From NCBI RefSeq assembly GCF_900104485.1, contig NZ_FMXQ01000011.1:109197-173196 (forward strand): DNA of 64,000 bases. Direction: 5' to 3'. Made by a program: the position numbers and the translations under genes. The stretch is from Bauldia litoralis (GTDB lineage: Bacteria > Pseudomonadota > Alphaproteobacteria > Rhizobiales > Kaistiaceae). The notes under the pieces are model-generated. The model was not told the origin of the DNA. It saw only the letters and a list, made by a program, of their open reading frames with translations, and did no database searches. Positions 53,595-62,546 of this stretch are shown here, one piece after another (position 1 is the first letter of the stretch; the number at the start of each line of letters is the position of its first letter).

Positions 53595-53611
53595 CTTAGA
53601 TTTGTTCTAAA
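53595..53611 (+). promoter_or_regulatory. Irr-type iron control element (ICE)
   Basis: CTTAGATTTGTTCTAAA matches the rhizobial ICE/Irr pattern TTTAGAA-N3-TTCTAAA at 12 of 14 defined positions. It lies 102 nt upstream of the ferric-iron binding-protein gene, where an iron-responsive regulator would be expected. Adjacent A/T-rich DNA (53603-53630) may hold the promoter. Confidence 0.65.
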
Positions 53612-53712
53612 TAACTGGTTTTACTTGCAAATCTCCTTCCAGAACCATATTTCAATTCTGTACCCACCCACCGGCCGGCCTTGAACCGGCGCGATGATGA
53701 GAGTCTGAAATC

Positions 53713-54741
53713 ATGCTGCCTACCGTACCCTTGCGGCGTCTTGCCGTGTTCGTTTCCCTCGCTCTCCTGCCGGCTGCCGCCCTGGCCGACGGCGAGGTCA
53801 ATCTCTACACGACCCGCGAACCGGGGCTCGTCAAGCCGCTGCTCGACGCCTTCACCGAGGATACCGGCATCGCCGTCAACACCGTCTTTGTCGATGCCGG
53901 CCTGCCGGAGCGCGTTTCGGCCGAGGGCGAGAACTCGCCTGCCGACGTGCTGATGACCGTCGACTTCGGCAACCTCGCCGACCTCGTCGATGCCGGCGTC
54001 ACCCAGCCGGTTGCGTCGGACGTCCTCGACGCTGTCGTGCCGGAGAACCTGCGCGATCCGGAGGGACGCTGGTACGCCCTGTCGATGCGGGCCCGCGTCC
54101 TCTACGCCTCGAAGGACCGCACCGATCTCGACGCCTTCACCTATGAGGAGCTTGCCGACCCGGCGTGGAACGGCAAGGTCTGCATCCGCTCGGGCCAGCA
54201 CCCCTATAACAACGCCCTGATCGCCGCCTATATCGCCCATCACGGCGAGGAGGCCACCAGGACCTGGCTTGAAGGCGTCAAGGCCAACCTCGCCCGCCAG
54301 CCCGGCGGCGGCGACCGTGATGTCGCCCGCGATATTCTCGGCGAGATCTGCGATATCGGCATCGGCAATTCCTACTATGTCGGCCTGATGCGCAGCGGCG
54401 CCGGCGGCCCGGACCAGGAGGAATGGGGCAAGGCGATCGACATCGTCCTGCCGACCTTCGCCGACGGCGGCACCCATGTGAACGTCTCCGGCGCGGCGCT
54501 CGCCGCCCATGCGCCCAATCGCGACAACGCCATTCGCCTGCTCGAATTCCTGGTGTCGGAAGAGGCCCAAGCGATCTACGCCAAGGCGAATTTCGAATAC
54601 CCGGTTCGCGAAGGCGCCGAGGTCGATCCGATCATCGACGCTCTCGGGCCGCTCACTCCTGACACGACGCTGCTGACCGAGATCGCCAGCCACCGCAAGG
54701 CGGCGAGCGAACTGGTCGACGCCGTCGGCTTCAACGACTGA
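53713..54741 (+). CDS. fbpA: Ferric-iron ABC transporter, periplasmic binding protein (FbpA/FutA-like)
   Basis: Captures Fe3+ in the periplasm for the permease encoded next. The 342-residue protein has a signal peptide (about 1-25, cleavage after ALA) and the fold EVNLYTTREPGLVKPLLDAF. Iron-ligand tyrosines are visible in the adjacent pair GNSYYVGLM (about 217-218), as in FbpA. An ICE-like box upstream supports iron regulation. 19 nt separate it from the permease gene. Confidence 0.92.
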   Translation: MLPTVPLRRLAVFVSLALLPAAALADGEVNLYTTREPGLVKPLLDAFTEDTGIAVNTVFVDAGLPERVSAEGENSPADVLMTVDFGNLADLVDAGVTQPVASDVLDAVVPENLRDPEGRWYALSMRARVLYASKDRTDLDAFTYEELADPAWNGKVCIRSGQHPYNNALIAAYIAHHGEEATRTWLEGVKANLARQPGGGDRDVARDILGEICDIGIGNSYYVGLMRSGAGGPDQEEWGKAIDIVLPTFADGGTHVNVSGAALAAHAPNRDNAIRLLEFLVSEEAQAIYAKANFEYPVREGAEVDPIIDALGPLTPDTTLLTEIASHRKAASELVDAVGFND

Positions 54742-54760
54742 CGAAAGGCACGAACGGCCG

Positions 54761-56461
54761 GTGTCCGCCATCGCCGCCACACTCCGACATCCCGTCGCCG
54801 CGCTGAAGTGCGGCGGCGCTTGCGTGTGGATTGTCGCCGCCGCGGCGACGGCGCTGCTGGTCATCGCGCCGATCGTCGCGCTTGGCGTTATCGCCGCCCA
54901 GGGCTCGGGCGACGCATGGAGCCATCTCGTCGCCCATGTCCTGCCGACGGCGACGCTCAATACGGTGCTGCTGCTGGCGGGCGTCGGCGTCGTGGTCGTC
55001 TTCGTCGGGACCGGCGCCGCCTGGCTGGTGACGGCCTACGATTTTCCCGGCCGGCGCATCCTCGACTGGGCGCTGCTGCTGCCGCTGGCGGTGCCCACCT
55101 ACATCGTCGCCTACGCCTATCTCGACCTGCTCCACCCGATCGGGCCCATCCAGTCGGCGATCCGCGACATTCTCGGGCTGACCAGTCCCGGCCAGTTGCG
55201 CCTGCCGGACATTCGTTCGGTCGGCGGCGCAATCATCCTGCTTGGCTTCGTCCTCTACCCCTATGTCTATCTCTCGACCCGCGCGCTGTTCCTGATGCAG
55301 GCCGCCGGGCTGGTCGACGCGGCGCGCACGCTGGGCGCCAGCCGCCGCGGCATCTTCTTCCGCATCGCCGTCCCCCTCGCCCGCCCGGCCATCGCCATCG
55401 GCGCGAGCCTGGCGCTGATGGAAACGCTGAACGATGTCGGCGCCTCCGAATTCCTCGGCGTCCGGACGCTGACGCTGTCGATCTATTCGACCTGGATCAA
55501 CCAGTCGAACCTGCCCGGCGCCGCGCAACTGGCGCTGGTCATGCTGGCGGTTGTCGTTCTCCTCGTGCTGATCGAGCGCTGGGCCCGCCGGCGCCAGCGC
55601 TTCGCCGGTCGCTCGCAGCGCACCGCCCCGCCGGCCCGGCAGCGGCTGCACGGCGCGCCGGCGCTGGCCGCCCTTGGTCTCGGTCTCCTGCCGATCATGA
55701 TCGGCTTCGGCGCCCCCGCGATCCACCTGGTCATCCAGGCCATGCGGCGGATCGAGTTTGCCGGCCTGTCGGATTCGATCCTCACCGAGGCGCTCAACAC
55801 CGTCGGCGTCTCCCTAGCCGCGACGATCATTGCCGTCGGCCTCGGGCTAGTCGTCGCCTATGCCGCGCGGATCGACCACGGCCGCATCGGCGGCGGACTG
55901 CTGCGCATTGCCAGCCTCGGCTATGCACTGCCCGGCACGGTGATCGCCATCGGCCTGCTGTCGCCGCTGGCCGGCCTCGACAACATGGTCGACGGCGTCA
56001 GCCGCGACCTCTTCGGCATATCCACCGGCCTTCTGCTCTCCGGCTCCGCCGCCGCGCTGATCTACGCCTATGTCGTGCGCTTTCTCGCCGTTTCAGGCGG
56101 CGGCGCCGAGGCCGGGCTGAGCAAGGTCTCGCAGACCCTCGACCACAGCGCCCGCACGCTCGGCGAGACCGCCACCGGCACACTGCGCCGCGTTCACCTG
56201 CCGCTGATCCGCCCGGCGCTCGGCGCCGCCGCGATCCTGGTCTTCGTCGACTGCATGAAGGAATTGCCAGCGACGCTCCTGCTCCGCCCGCTCAATTTCG
56301 AGACGCTGGCCACCCACCTCTACGGCGAGGCGGCGCGCGGGACCTATGAGGACGGCGCGGTAGCGGCGCTCGCCATCGTCCTGGTCGGCCTGCTGCCCGT
56401 CATCCTGCTGGCGCGACTGAGCGGCCCCGTCATTCCCCGGCAAGGAAGGCTTAACAGTTGA
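54761..56461 (+). CDS. fbpB: Ferric-iron ABC transporter, fused two-domain permease (FbpB-like)
   Basis: A 566-residue inner-membrane protein made of two BPD_transp_1 units, about residues 20-275 and 300-560, with roughly twelve hydrophobic helices. Each unit carries an EAA-type loop for the ATPase: AARTLGASRRGIFFRIAVPLA and SARTLGETATGTLRRVHLPL. The start is GTG 54761. This single-chain arrangement is typical of Fbp/Afu/Hit iron importers. Its stop overlaps the TTG start of fbpC. Confidence 0.92.
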   Translation: MSAIAATLRHPVAALKCGGACVWIVAAAATALLVIAPIVALGVIAAQGSGDAWSHLVAHVLPTATLNTVLLLAGVGVVVVFVGTGAAWLVTAYDFPGRRILDWALLLPLAVPTYIVAYAYLDLLHPIGPIQSAIRDILGLTSPGQLRLPDIRSVGGAIILLGFVLYPYVYLSTRALFLMQAAGLVDAARTLGASRRGIFFRIAVPLARPAIAIGASLALMETLNDVGASEFLGVRTLTLSIYSTWINQSNLPGAAQLALVMLAVVVLLVLIERWARRRQRFAGRSQRTAPPARQRLHGAPALAALGLGLLPIMIGFGAPAIHLVIQAMRRIEFAGLSDSILTEALNTVGVSLAATIIAVGLGLVVAYAARIDHGRIGGGLLRIASLGYALPGTVIAIGLLSPLAGLDNMVDGVSRDLFGISTGLLLSGSAAALIYAYVVRFLAVSGGGAEAGLSKVSQTLDHSARTLGETATGTLRRVHLPLIRPALGAAAILVFVDCMKELPATLLLRPLNFETLATHLYGEAARGTYEDGAVAALAIVLVGLLPVILLARLSGPVIPRQGRLNS

Positions 56462-57696
56462 CCTCAATCAATGCCCCTCGCCGCCCCAGGCCCGACGGAT
56501 TTGTTGCACCGAAAGCAAACGGATGGCACATGGCGTCGGCTGGACAGATCATCGCCCTAAGGAGACCGGCCGCGGAAATGGATCAGGTGCTGCGCCCTGA
56601 GCAGTCGGACGTCGTCCGGCTCGCCTCTGTCAAACCCAAGCCGCAGCCGTCCGCGCCGCCGTCGCTCCTCGTCGAGGACCTTTCACTTTCCTTCGGTTCG
56701 ATCCCCGCCGTGGACAAGGTTTCGCTCGCCATTCCCGCCGGCGACATCGTCGCGCTGGTCGGCCATTCCGGCTCCGGCAAGTCGACCCTGCTGCGGCTGA
56801 TCGCCGGTCTCGAACGACCGGACTCCGGTCGCGTGGTGATCAACGGCACCGAGGTCTCCGGCCCGAATGCCTTCGTCCCGCCGGAACGCCGCGGCATCGG
56901 CATGATGTTCCAGGACTACGCCCTCTTCCCGCATCTCAGCGTCCTCAAGAATGTCCTCTTCGGCCTCCGCCGCGTGCCGGCCGGGGAAGCGCGCGAGCGC
57001 GCCCGCCAGGCCCTCGACCGGGTCGGCCTCGGCGGCCGCGAGGACGCATTCCCGCATGCCCTGTCCGGCGGCGAGCAACAGCGCGTCGCACTCGCCCGCG
57101 CCATGGTGCCGGGACCGGACCTTCTGTTGATGGACGAGCCTTTCTCGAATCTCGACCGCCGGACACGCGACATCATCCGTGACGAGACAACCGCGGTTCT
57201 GCGCGAGAGTGGCACGACGACGGTGGTGGTGACCCACGATCCCGACGACGCCATGCGGATTGCCGATCGGATCGTGATGATGCAGGGCGGACGCTTCGCC
57301 CAGAGCGGCACAGCCGAGGAGCTTTACCAGCACCCGGCCTCGCTGCCGGTCGCCCGCTTCTTCTGCGAACTCAACGAGATCGAGACCGCCTGCCGCAACC
57401 GGATGATCGCCACGCCTTTCGGCGACATCCCGGCTCCCGGCACGGCGGAGGGAACGCCGGTGACGGTCTGTGTCCGGCCCGGCGATATCCAGCTCTTCGA
57501 GCCGTCGGTCGGCGACCGCACCGGCAGGATCATCTCCTCGCAATGCCTTGGCGAAACGGTGCTCATCCACCTGGCGATCGACGGCCTCGACCGGCCGCTG
57601 CGCGTCGTCGCGCCGGCCGATGGCGCGCCGGCGACGGGCCGGACCGTCGGCTTCGAAGTCGAGACCGGCAAGCTGCTGGTCTTCCCCGCCGGCTAG
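56458..57696 (+). CDS. fbpC: Ferric-iron ABC transporter ATPase (FbpC-like)
   Basis: ATPase of the iron importer. Walker A GHSGSGKST, signature LSGGEQQRVALARAM and Walker B LLLMDEPFSNLD are intact, and residues about 335-412 form a C-terminal TOBE/OBE-type domain, as in FbpC. The start TTG 56458 overlaps the permease stop (TTGA) with AAGG 8 nt upstream. This gives an unusual N-terminal extension of some 65 residues before the ATPase core; an internal ATG at 56578 would remove most of it. Confidence 0.9.
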   Translation: MTSINAPRRPRPDGFVAPKANGWHMASAGQIIALRRPAAEMDQVLRPEQSDVVRLASVKPKPQPSAPPSLLVEDLSLSFGSIPAVDKVSLAIPAGDIVALVGHSGSGKSTLLRLIAGLERPDSGRVVINGTEVSGPNAFVPPERRGIGMMFQDYALFPHLSVLKNVLFGLRRVPAGEARERARQALDRVGLGGREDAFPHALSGGEQQRVALARAMVPGPDLLLMDEPFSNLDRRTRDIIRDETTAVLRESGTTTVVVTHDPDDAMRIADRIVMMQGGRFAQSGTAEELYQHPASLPVARFFCELNEIETACRNRMIATPFGDIPAPGTAEGTPVTVCVRPGDIQLFEPSVGDRTGRIISSQCLGETVLIHLAIDGLDRPLRVVAPADGAPATGRTVGFEVETGKLLVFPAG

Positions 57697-57735
57697 CGGA
57701 CAGCCCGCCGATCCGGCCGGCTTCGGACACGCGGC

Positions 57736-57756
57736 GCGGCGACTTGCAGTCGCCGC
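57736..57756. terminator. Hairpin between convergent fbpC and DUF3604 genes
   Basis: GCGGCGACT pairs perfectly with AGTCGCCGC across a TGC loop in the 73-nt gap between two convergent genes. No T tract is present, so it may work in both directions as a weak terminator or only protect 3' ends. Confidence 0.6.
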
Positions 57757-57769
57757 CCGCGCCCCATCG

Positions 57770-59746
57770 TCACCCCGCCGGCGTGTACCAGATCGGCGAC
57801 GTGTAGGCGCGCTCCTGCAACTCCATCGTCGTGCCGGGCAACGCCTCGACGCCGAACCGCACCGTGTCATAGGCGGTCCACCGCGGGGTCGGGATCTCGA
57901 GGACGCGGCCGTAGTAGAAAGCCGCCTGCGCGGGATCGAAGTCCGGATCCGTCCAGACCGAGATCAGCTCGGGGGCGCCGATGGAATTCGACCAGGTCGC
58001 AGTTGTCAGATCGACGGTGCTGCCGACGGCCGGCACCTTGCCGTCCGCGCCGGGCTCGCGATCGCCCGACCACGCCACGTCATAGACCTTCTCGTGCAGT
58101 TCACCCTGGGCGTCGAGCCAACCCTTGACGATCTGGTAGCGATCGAGATTGGCGCCGATCGGGTCCTTGAGCGCCGCGATGAGGAATGTCGGGGCCTTGC
58201 CCTCCGGCGCATTGGAAAGGTCGCCGCCCATCGGCACGCCCTTCTGGTAACCGGTCTCCGCCGGGAGCCGAGACGTCGCGTCGTCAGCCGTGAAATCCCA
58301 CCCGCCGAAGAAGCGGACGATCATGCGCGGCCCGGTGGTGGCGTAGGCCTCCTTGCGCTGCATGGCGTCCCAGATCGCCCCGCGGCTGTTATCGGTTGCC
58401 CAGACCGCTGCGTAGCCGGAGGCGCCGACCTCCCAGTCCATGATCTTCACGCCGGTCTTCGGATTGTCGACGAAGGTGGCGGAGATGCGCTCGGGGCTCG
58501 GCTCCTGGGGCGTCGTCTTGCCGAAGAAATTGTCCTCGCCCATTGCCGCAAGCCCGGTATGGGCGTCGCTGCTGCCGACCAGGCCAAACTTGTACGGGTT
58601 GGTTCCAAGCGTCCCGGCGAGCTTCAACCCGTTCTTGAAGGCGGAACGCGCATATTCGAATTCAAGCATCTCGGGCGTCTTGGCGACGCTTCCGTCGAGG
58701 TTGCCCTTGTCCCAGAGTTCGAAATCCGCGAATTCGTCATTCGGCGAAAGAAACGGATGCGACTCGCCGGTACCCTTCGTCTGGGTCGTCTCGTAGAGCC
58801 GCTCCCACTTGGCCCGGGTCTTCGCGTAATCCGCGTCGAGATCCTTTCCGAACGCCTCGACGACGGGGAACATCAGTCCGTTGCTCAGGTTGCCGTTGTG
58901 GGCGATCGCAAGAACGCTGCCGTTGAACTTTTCCTCATAGGCCGCCATCCACTTCCACAGATCGACCGGGTTGTCGCTGCCGAGCGGCTCCAGGACGGTG
59001 AACGGTTCGACGAGGCTGGCCTTGTCGCCGTTGTCGCGAAAGATGATGTTGCGGTGGAGGTTGTTGCCACCGGAATTCGACGTCCATTCGTAGCCGATGA
59101 AAGCCGTGAAGGTGCCCGGTTCGTTATACGTTTCGGCAGCGTCGATCGTCTCCTGCCAGGCGTTGCGGTAGGGCTGGGTGCCGGGAAGGTACTCGATCGC
59201 CTTCGGGAAGGCGTTGTGGGAGAAAGCGGTGATGATCTCGATCGCCGCCTGGCCACCCTGGCCGGAATTGATGAGATCGTACCATTTCCTCCCGGTCGGA
59301 TCGGCGAGGATGTTGGCCTTGCCGGCGAACAGATCCGGGAAGAATCCCATGTTGTCCGAATGGTCGGCGACGACCAGGAAATCGAGCGGTCGCGACAGCT
59401 TCACCGGTTGGCCGCTGGAGGCCATCAACTGCTCGCCGCGGGCGAAGCGATAGGCGTCCCGGGGCGTCAGCCTGGCGCCGAAGGCGCCCGCATCCATCGA
59501 GAAGGACGTGTGCAGATGGGTATCGCCAAAGAACGGCCGCGTCGGGAAGTTACGGTCGGCATAGGGTGAGTACGCCCGCGGCGTATCGAAGACCTTGTCC
59601 GCCGTCTCCTTGTCCAGGGTTCCAGAAATGCCGACGCCGCCACTGTCGCTTTCCGTCTGCGACACCGCCGCCGTCGAGAAGCCGAAGCCCGCGCCGCCTG
59701 CGAACAGCAGGGTGCCCAGAAGCCTGATTGCCAAGGTCTTCGCCAT
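57770..59746 (-). CDS. Secreted DUF3604 protein (PHP-like metallohydrolase fold)
   Basis: A 658-residue exported protein with signal peptide ([19 protein letters not shown], cleavage about residue 28). Metal-type motifs match the DUF3604 family: [30 protein letters not shown] and [11 protein letters not shown]. Such proteins are periplasmic or extracellular, and some act on phosphate or sulfate esters, but the substrate is not known. ATG 59746 is preferred because GGGAGG lies at proper spacing; the ATG at 59752 is too close. It stands alone. Confidence 0.85.
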   Translation of the reverse strand: MAKTLAIRLLGTLLFAGGAGFGFSTAAVSQTESDSGGVGISGTLDKETADKVFDTPRAYSPYADRNFPTRPFFGDTHLHTSFSMDAGAFGARLTPRDAYRFARGEQLMASSGQPVKLSRPLDFLVVADHSDNMGFFPDLFAGKANILADPTGRKWYDLINSGQGGQAAIEIITAFSHNAFPKAIEYLPGTQPYRNAWQETIDAAETYNEPGTFTAFIGYEWTSNSGGNNLHRNIIFRDNGDKASLVEPFTVLEPLGSDNPVDLWKWMAAYEEKFNGSVLAIAHNGNLSNGLMFPVVEAFGKDLDADYAKTRAKWERLYETTQTKGTGESHPFLSPNDEFADFELWDKGNLDGSVAKTPEMLEFEYARSAFKNGLKLAGTLGTNPYKFGLVGSSDAHTGLAAMGEDNFFGKTTPQEPSPERISATFVDNPKTGVKIMDWEVGASGYAAVWATDNSRGAIWDAMQRKEAYATTGPRMIVRFFGGWDFTADDATSRLPAETGYQKGVPMGGDLSNAPEGKAPTFLIAALKDPIGANLDRYQIVKGWLDAQGELHEKVYDVAWSGDREPGADGKVPAVGSTVDLTTATWSNSIGAPELISVWTDPDFDPAQAAFYYGRVLEIPTPRWTAYDTVRFGVEALPGTTMELQERAYTSPIWYTPAG

Positions 59747-59869
59747 TGTCATGCCCTCCCTAAGAACGCCGATGAAGCGCTTTCGTCCGCCGGTAGCGCA
59801 TCGGCGGTATACAGATAGACAGCGTATCCGACAGTCGTGTGTCGGGCGACTCCTGTCTGCCGACCACGG

Positions 59870-60421
59870 TCAGGACACCGCCGCGATCCCGCCGATCTCG
59901 CCACCAAACTCGTCGAGATACTTGCGAAACCACACCGAATAATGATCCGGATGGGCGGTCACGTCCTGCCGGATCGCCTCGGGACTGGCCCATCGCCAGT
60001 CCTCGACTTCGGCCGGATTCGGGTTCGGCTCGCCCTCGAATCGCCCGCCGAAGACATGGACGAGTTCATTCTCGATCAGGTCGTTGGACACGTTGGCGCG
60101 ATAGTGGACCGTGAACAGCGGCGTCAGCGGACAGGCAAAGCCCATCTCCTCCTCAAGCCGGCGTTGAGCCGCGACATCGACCGCCTCGCCGGGGCGCGGG
60201 TGGCTGCAGCAGGTATTGGTCCACAGACCGCCGGAGTGATACTTGGCCGCCGCGCGCTTCTGCAGCAGGAGGCTGCCGTCGCTCCGCGCGACGATGACCG
60301 ACAGGGCGCGGTGAAGCACGCCGCTCTGATGAGCGGCGAGTTTGTCGAGGGTGCCGACCTCGCGGTCGTCCCGCTCGACCAGAATGACGCGATCATTATC
60401 TGTTGAAACCATGCGGCTCAC
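59870..60421 (-). CDS. idi: Isopentenyl-diphosphate delta-isomerase, type 1
   Basis: Interconverts isopentenyl and dimethylallyl diphosphate. The 183-residue Nudix-fold enzyme has the active Cys in WTNTCCSHPRPGE (about 67-79) and the Glu motif in NDLIENELVHVF, plus the Nudix-like RRLEEEMGF. GTG 60421 directly follows the UbiA stop, so it is coupled; ATG 60412 is an alternative. Making the allylic prenyl starter next to a prenyltransferase suggests supply for prenylation. Confidence 0.93.
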   Translation of the reverse strand: MSRMVSTDNDRVILVERDDREVGTLDKLAAHQSGVLHRALSVIVARSDGSLLLQKRAAAKYHSGGLWTNTCCSHPRPGEAVDVAAQRRLEEEMGFACPLTPLFTVHYRANVSNDLIENELVHVFGGRFEGEPNPNPAEVEDWRWASPEAIRQDVTAHPDHYSVWFRKYLDEFGGEIGGIAAVS

Positions 60422-61294
60422 TCAGTTCAGGGGAAGGCTGGCGACCCACGCGATCCCGAGGATCCCGGCGAGCACCGCGCTGAGATACCAGCCGCGGCGA
60501 AGGCTCGCCAGCGACCGATTGACGAGACGGTCGCCGACCATCACCGCCAGCAGGACCGCGCCAAGCCCGATGAGCGGCAGAAGCACCTTCGGGTCGTTGC
60601 CGAGAAAGACCGGCGTCAACGCCAGGAGGACGATGGTGATGGCGAAACAGAGCCAGGTGACAATCGACGCGTTGCGGACGCCGAGCCGGTGGGCAAGGCC
60701 CTGGATCCCATAGGCGGTATCGTCGCGAATATCGGGGATCGTGTTGGCGAGGTTCAGCGCCAGGGCGACCAGAACGCCGAGGGGAAAGCTGACCAGCAGG
60801 ACGGGGGCGAACTGCCCCGCGGCGAGGAAGCCCCACACCGGCAGCGCCGGAATGGCGATACCGTAGGGAGCCCAGCTCCACACCGTGCCCTTGAGCCACA
60901 GGTCGTAGGCGAGCCCCGCAGCGAGCACGACCAGCGCCAGCAACATGACCGGCAATCCGAAGGCAAGCGACAGCGCCAGCCCGCCAAGGGCGCACGCCGC
61001 CGAAACCGCGAAAGCGAGCCCCGGCGACAGGTCGCCGCGCACCAGCGGCTTCTCCGGCCGCGATCGCCGATCGAGATCGATATCGAGATAATCGTTGAGG
61101 CTGCCGATCGACGCATGGATCAGGAAAGCCGACAGGCCGAGGATAAGCGCCGGGCCAATGGCGAAGGCCTGGGCGGCGATCAGGTAGAAGACTGCTCCCG
61201 CCACGCCATTCATCAATGCCGGAAAGAGGTGGATGACGAGGACGATACCGCGGGCGGTGCGCAGCAACCCGGCCGGGCCGCCGTCCTGGCTCAC
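60422..61294 (-). CDS. UbiA-family membrane prenyltransferase
   Basis: Transfers a prenyl chain to an aromatic or related acceptor in the membrane. The 290-residue protein has about nine hydrophobic helices and both Asp-rich sites: SLNDYLDIDLDRRSRPEKPL (about 70-90) and NTIPDIRDDTAYGIQGLA (about 190). GTG 61294 is chosen because GAGG lies 7 nt upstream; TTG 61309 has none. Divergent from a type III polyketide synthase (148 nt between starts) and coupled to idi. It is not the only candidate for ubiquinone synthesis, so a special metabolite is plausible. Confidence 0.88.
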   Translation of the reverse strand: MSQDGGPAGLLRTARGIVLVIHLFPALMNGVAGAVFYLIAAQAFAIGPALILGLSAFLIHASIGSLNDYLDIDLDRRSRPEKPLVRGDLSPGLAFAVSAACALGGLALSLAFGLPVMLLALVVLAAGLAYDLWLKGTVWSWAPYGIAIPALPVWGFLAAGQFAPVLLVSFPLGVLVALALNLANTIPDIRDDTAYGIQGLAHRLGVRNASIVTWLCFAITIVLLALTPVFLGNDPKVLLPLIGLGAVLLAVMVGDRLVNRSLASLRRGWYLSAVLAGILGIAWVASLPLN

Positions 61295-61442
61295 GGCCGG
61301 ACCTCGCAAGGATTGGCGGACGAAGTCAGGTCAGACATTTGCCGGTGTGAGCGCATGGGCTAGTGTGGCGCAAGGCGATGCAAGAGGGAAGCGACAGGTG
61401 GCCCTCGCTTGAGCGCAATGCAGGGGGCCCGAACAGACCATC

Positions 61443-62492
61443 ATGGCGAGTATTCTTTCGGTCGGCACCGCCGTACCCCCCTACCTGATGCCGCAGGACG
61501 TGGCGCGACACCTCACCGGCGAACATTTCCGCGACCAGATCGCCAACGTCGACAAGTACCTGACGGTGTTCAAGAGCGCCCTCGTCGACCAGCGCCATTT
61601 CTGCGTCGAGCCCGAATGGTTCGGGCGCGACCACAGCCTTGCCGACAAGAACCGGCTCTATCTCGACTGGGCCGGGCGGCTCTGCACCGAGGCGATTCGG
61701 ACGGCGCTTGACCGCGCCGGCCTCGAGGCCGGCGACATCGATCATTTCATCTTCGTCTCGTCGAGCGGCATCGCGACGCCGAGCCTCGATGTTTCGATCA
61801 TCAACACACTCGGCATGAAGCCGACCATCCGCCGACTGCCGCTCTTCGGCCTCGGCTGCGGCGGCGGCGCGGCCGGGCTGGCGATGGCCGGCAAGCTGGC
61901 CGGCGACGACGAGAACGCTACCGTCCTTCTGGTCGCGGTCGAGCTCAACTCGCTGACCTTCCAGCGCGACGACTTCGCCAAGTCGAACCTCGTCGCCGCC
62001 AGCCTGTTCGGCGACGGCGCGGCGGCGGTGATCGTGCGCGGCGGCGCGGCCGGGCCGATCAACATCCTCAAGAGCACCACCCTGCTCCGCCCCGGCACCC
62101 ACAACCTGATGGGCTGGGACTTCGTCGACACCGGCTTCCGCGTCGTCTTCTCGCGCCGCGTGCCGGACACGATCCGCGCCATGATGCCGGAATCGGTCGC
62201 CAACACGCTGGCCGACGAGAAGATCGAAACCGGCGACGTCGCCAGCTTCGTCTTCCACCCCGGCGGCACCCGGATCCTCGAGGCCTACCAGGACGAACTT
62301 GACCGCGAGCCCTCCGACTTCCGGGCGAGCTATGCCGTGCTCAGCCAATTCGGCAACATGTCGAGCGCCACCGTGCTCTTCGTGCTGGACGACGAGATCC
62401 GCAATGCGCCGCACGAATCCGGCGACTACGGCCTTCTGGCGGCCTTCGGACCGGGCTTTTCGGCCGAGACCACCCTGTTGCGCTGGGCGTAA
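61443..62492 (+). CDS. Type III polyketide synthase (chalcone/stilbene synthase family)
   Basis: Condenses a starter acyl-CoA with malonyl-CoA units to a pyrone, resorcinol or phloroglucinol. The 349-residue protein keeps the full thiolase-fold triad: Cys139 (LFGLGCGGGAAGL), His272 (FHPGGTRILEA) and Asn305 (QFGNMSSATV). Its length is shorter than plant enzymes, as usual for bacteria. It faces the UbiA/idi pair, suggesting that its product is prenylated. The starter unit cannot be predicted from sequence alone. Confidence 0.88.
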   Translation: MASILSVGTAVPPYLMPQDVARHLTGEHFRDQIANVDKYLTVFKSALVDQRHFCVEPEWFGRDHSLADKNRLYLDWAGRLCTEAIRTALDRAGLEAGDIDHFIFVSSSGIATPSLDVSIINTLGMKPTIRRLPLFGLGCGGGAAGLAMAGKLAGDDENATVLLVAVELNSLTFQRDDFAKSNLVAASLFGDGAAAVIVRGGAAGPINILKSTTLLRPGTHNLMGWDFVDTGFRVVFSRRVPDTIRAMMPESVANTLADEKIETGDVASFVFHPGGTRILEAYQDELDREPSDFRASYAVLSQFGNMSSATVLFVLDDEIRNAPHESGDYGLLAAFGPGFSAETTLLRWA

Positions 62493-62546
62493 GCCCGCTA
62501 ACACCGCTATCCTGCAACCGCGTTTTCTTTTGCCAGGGGAGGCACC

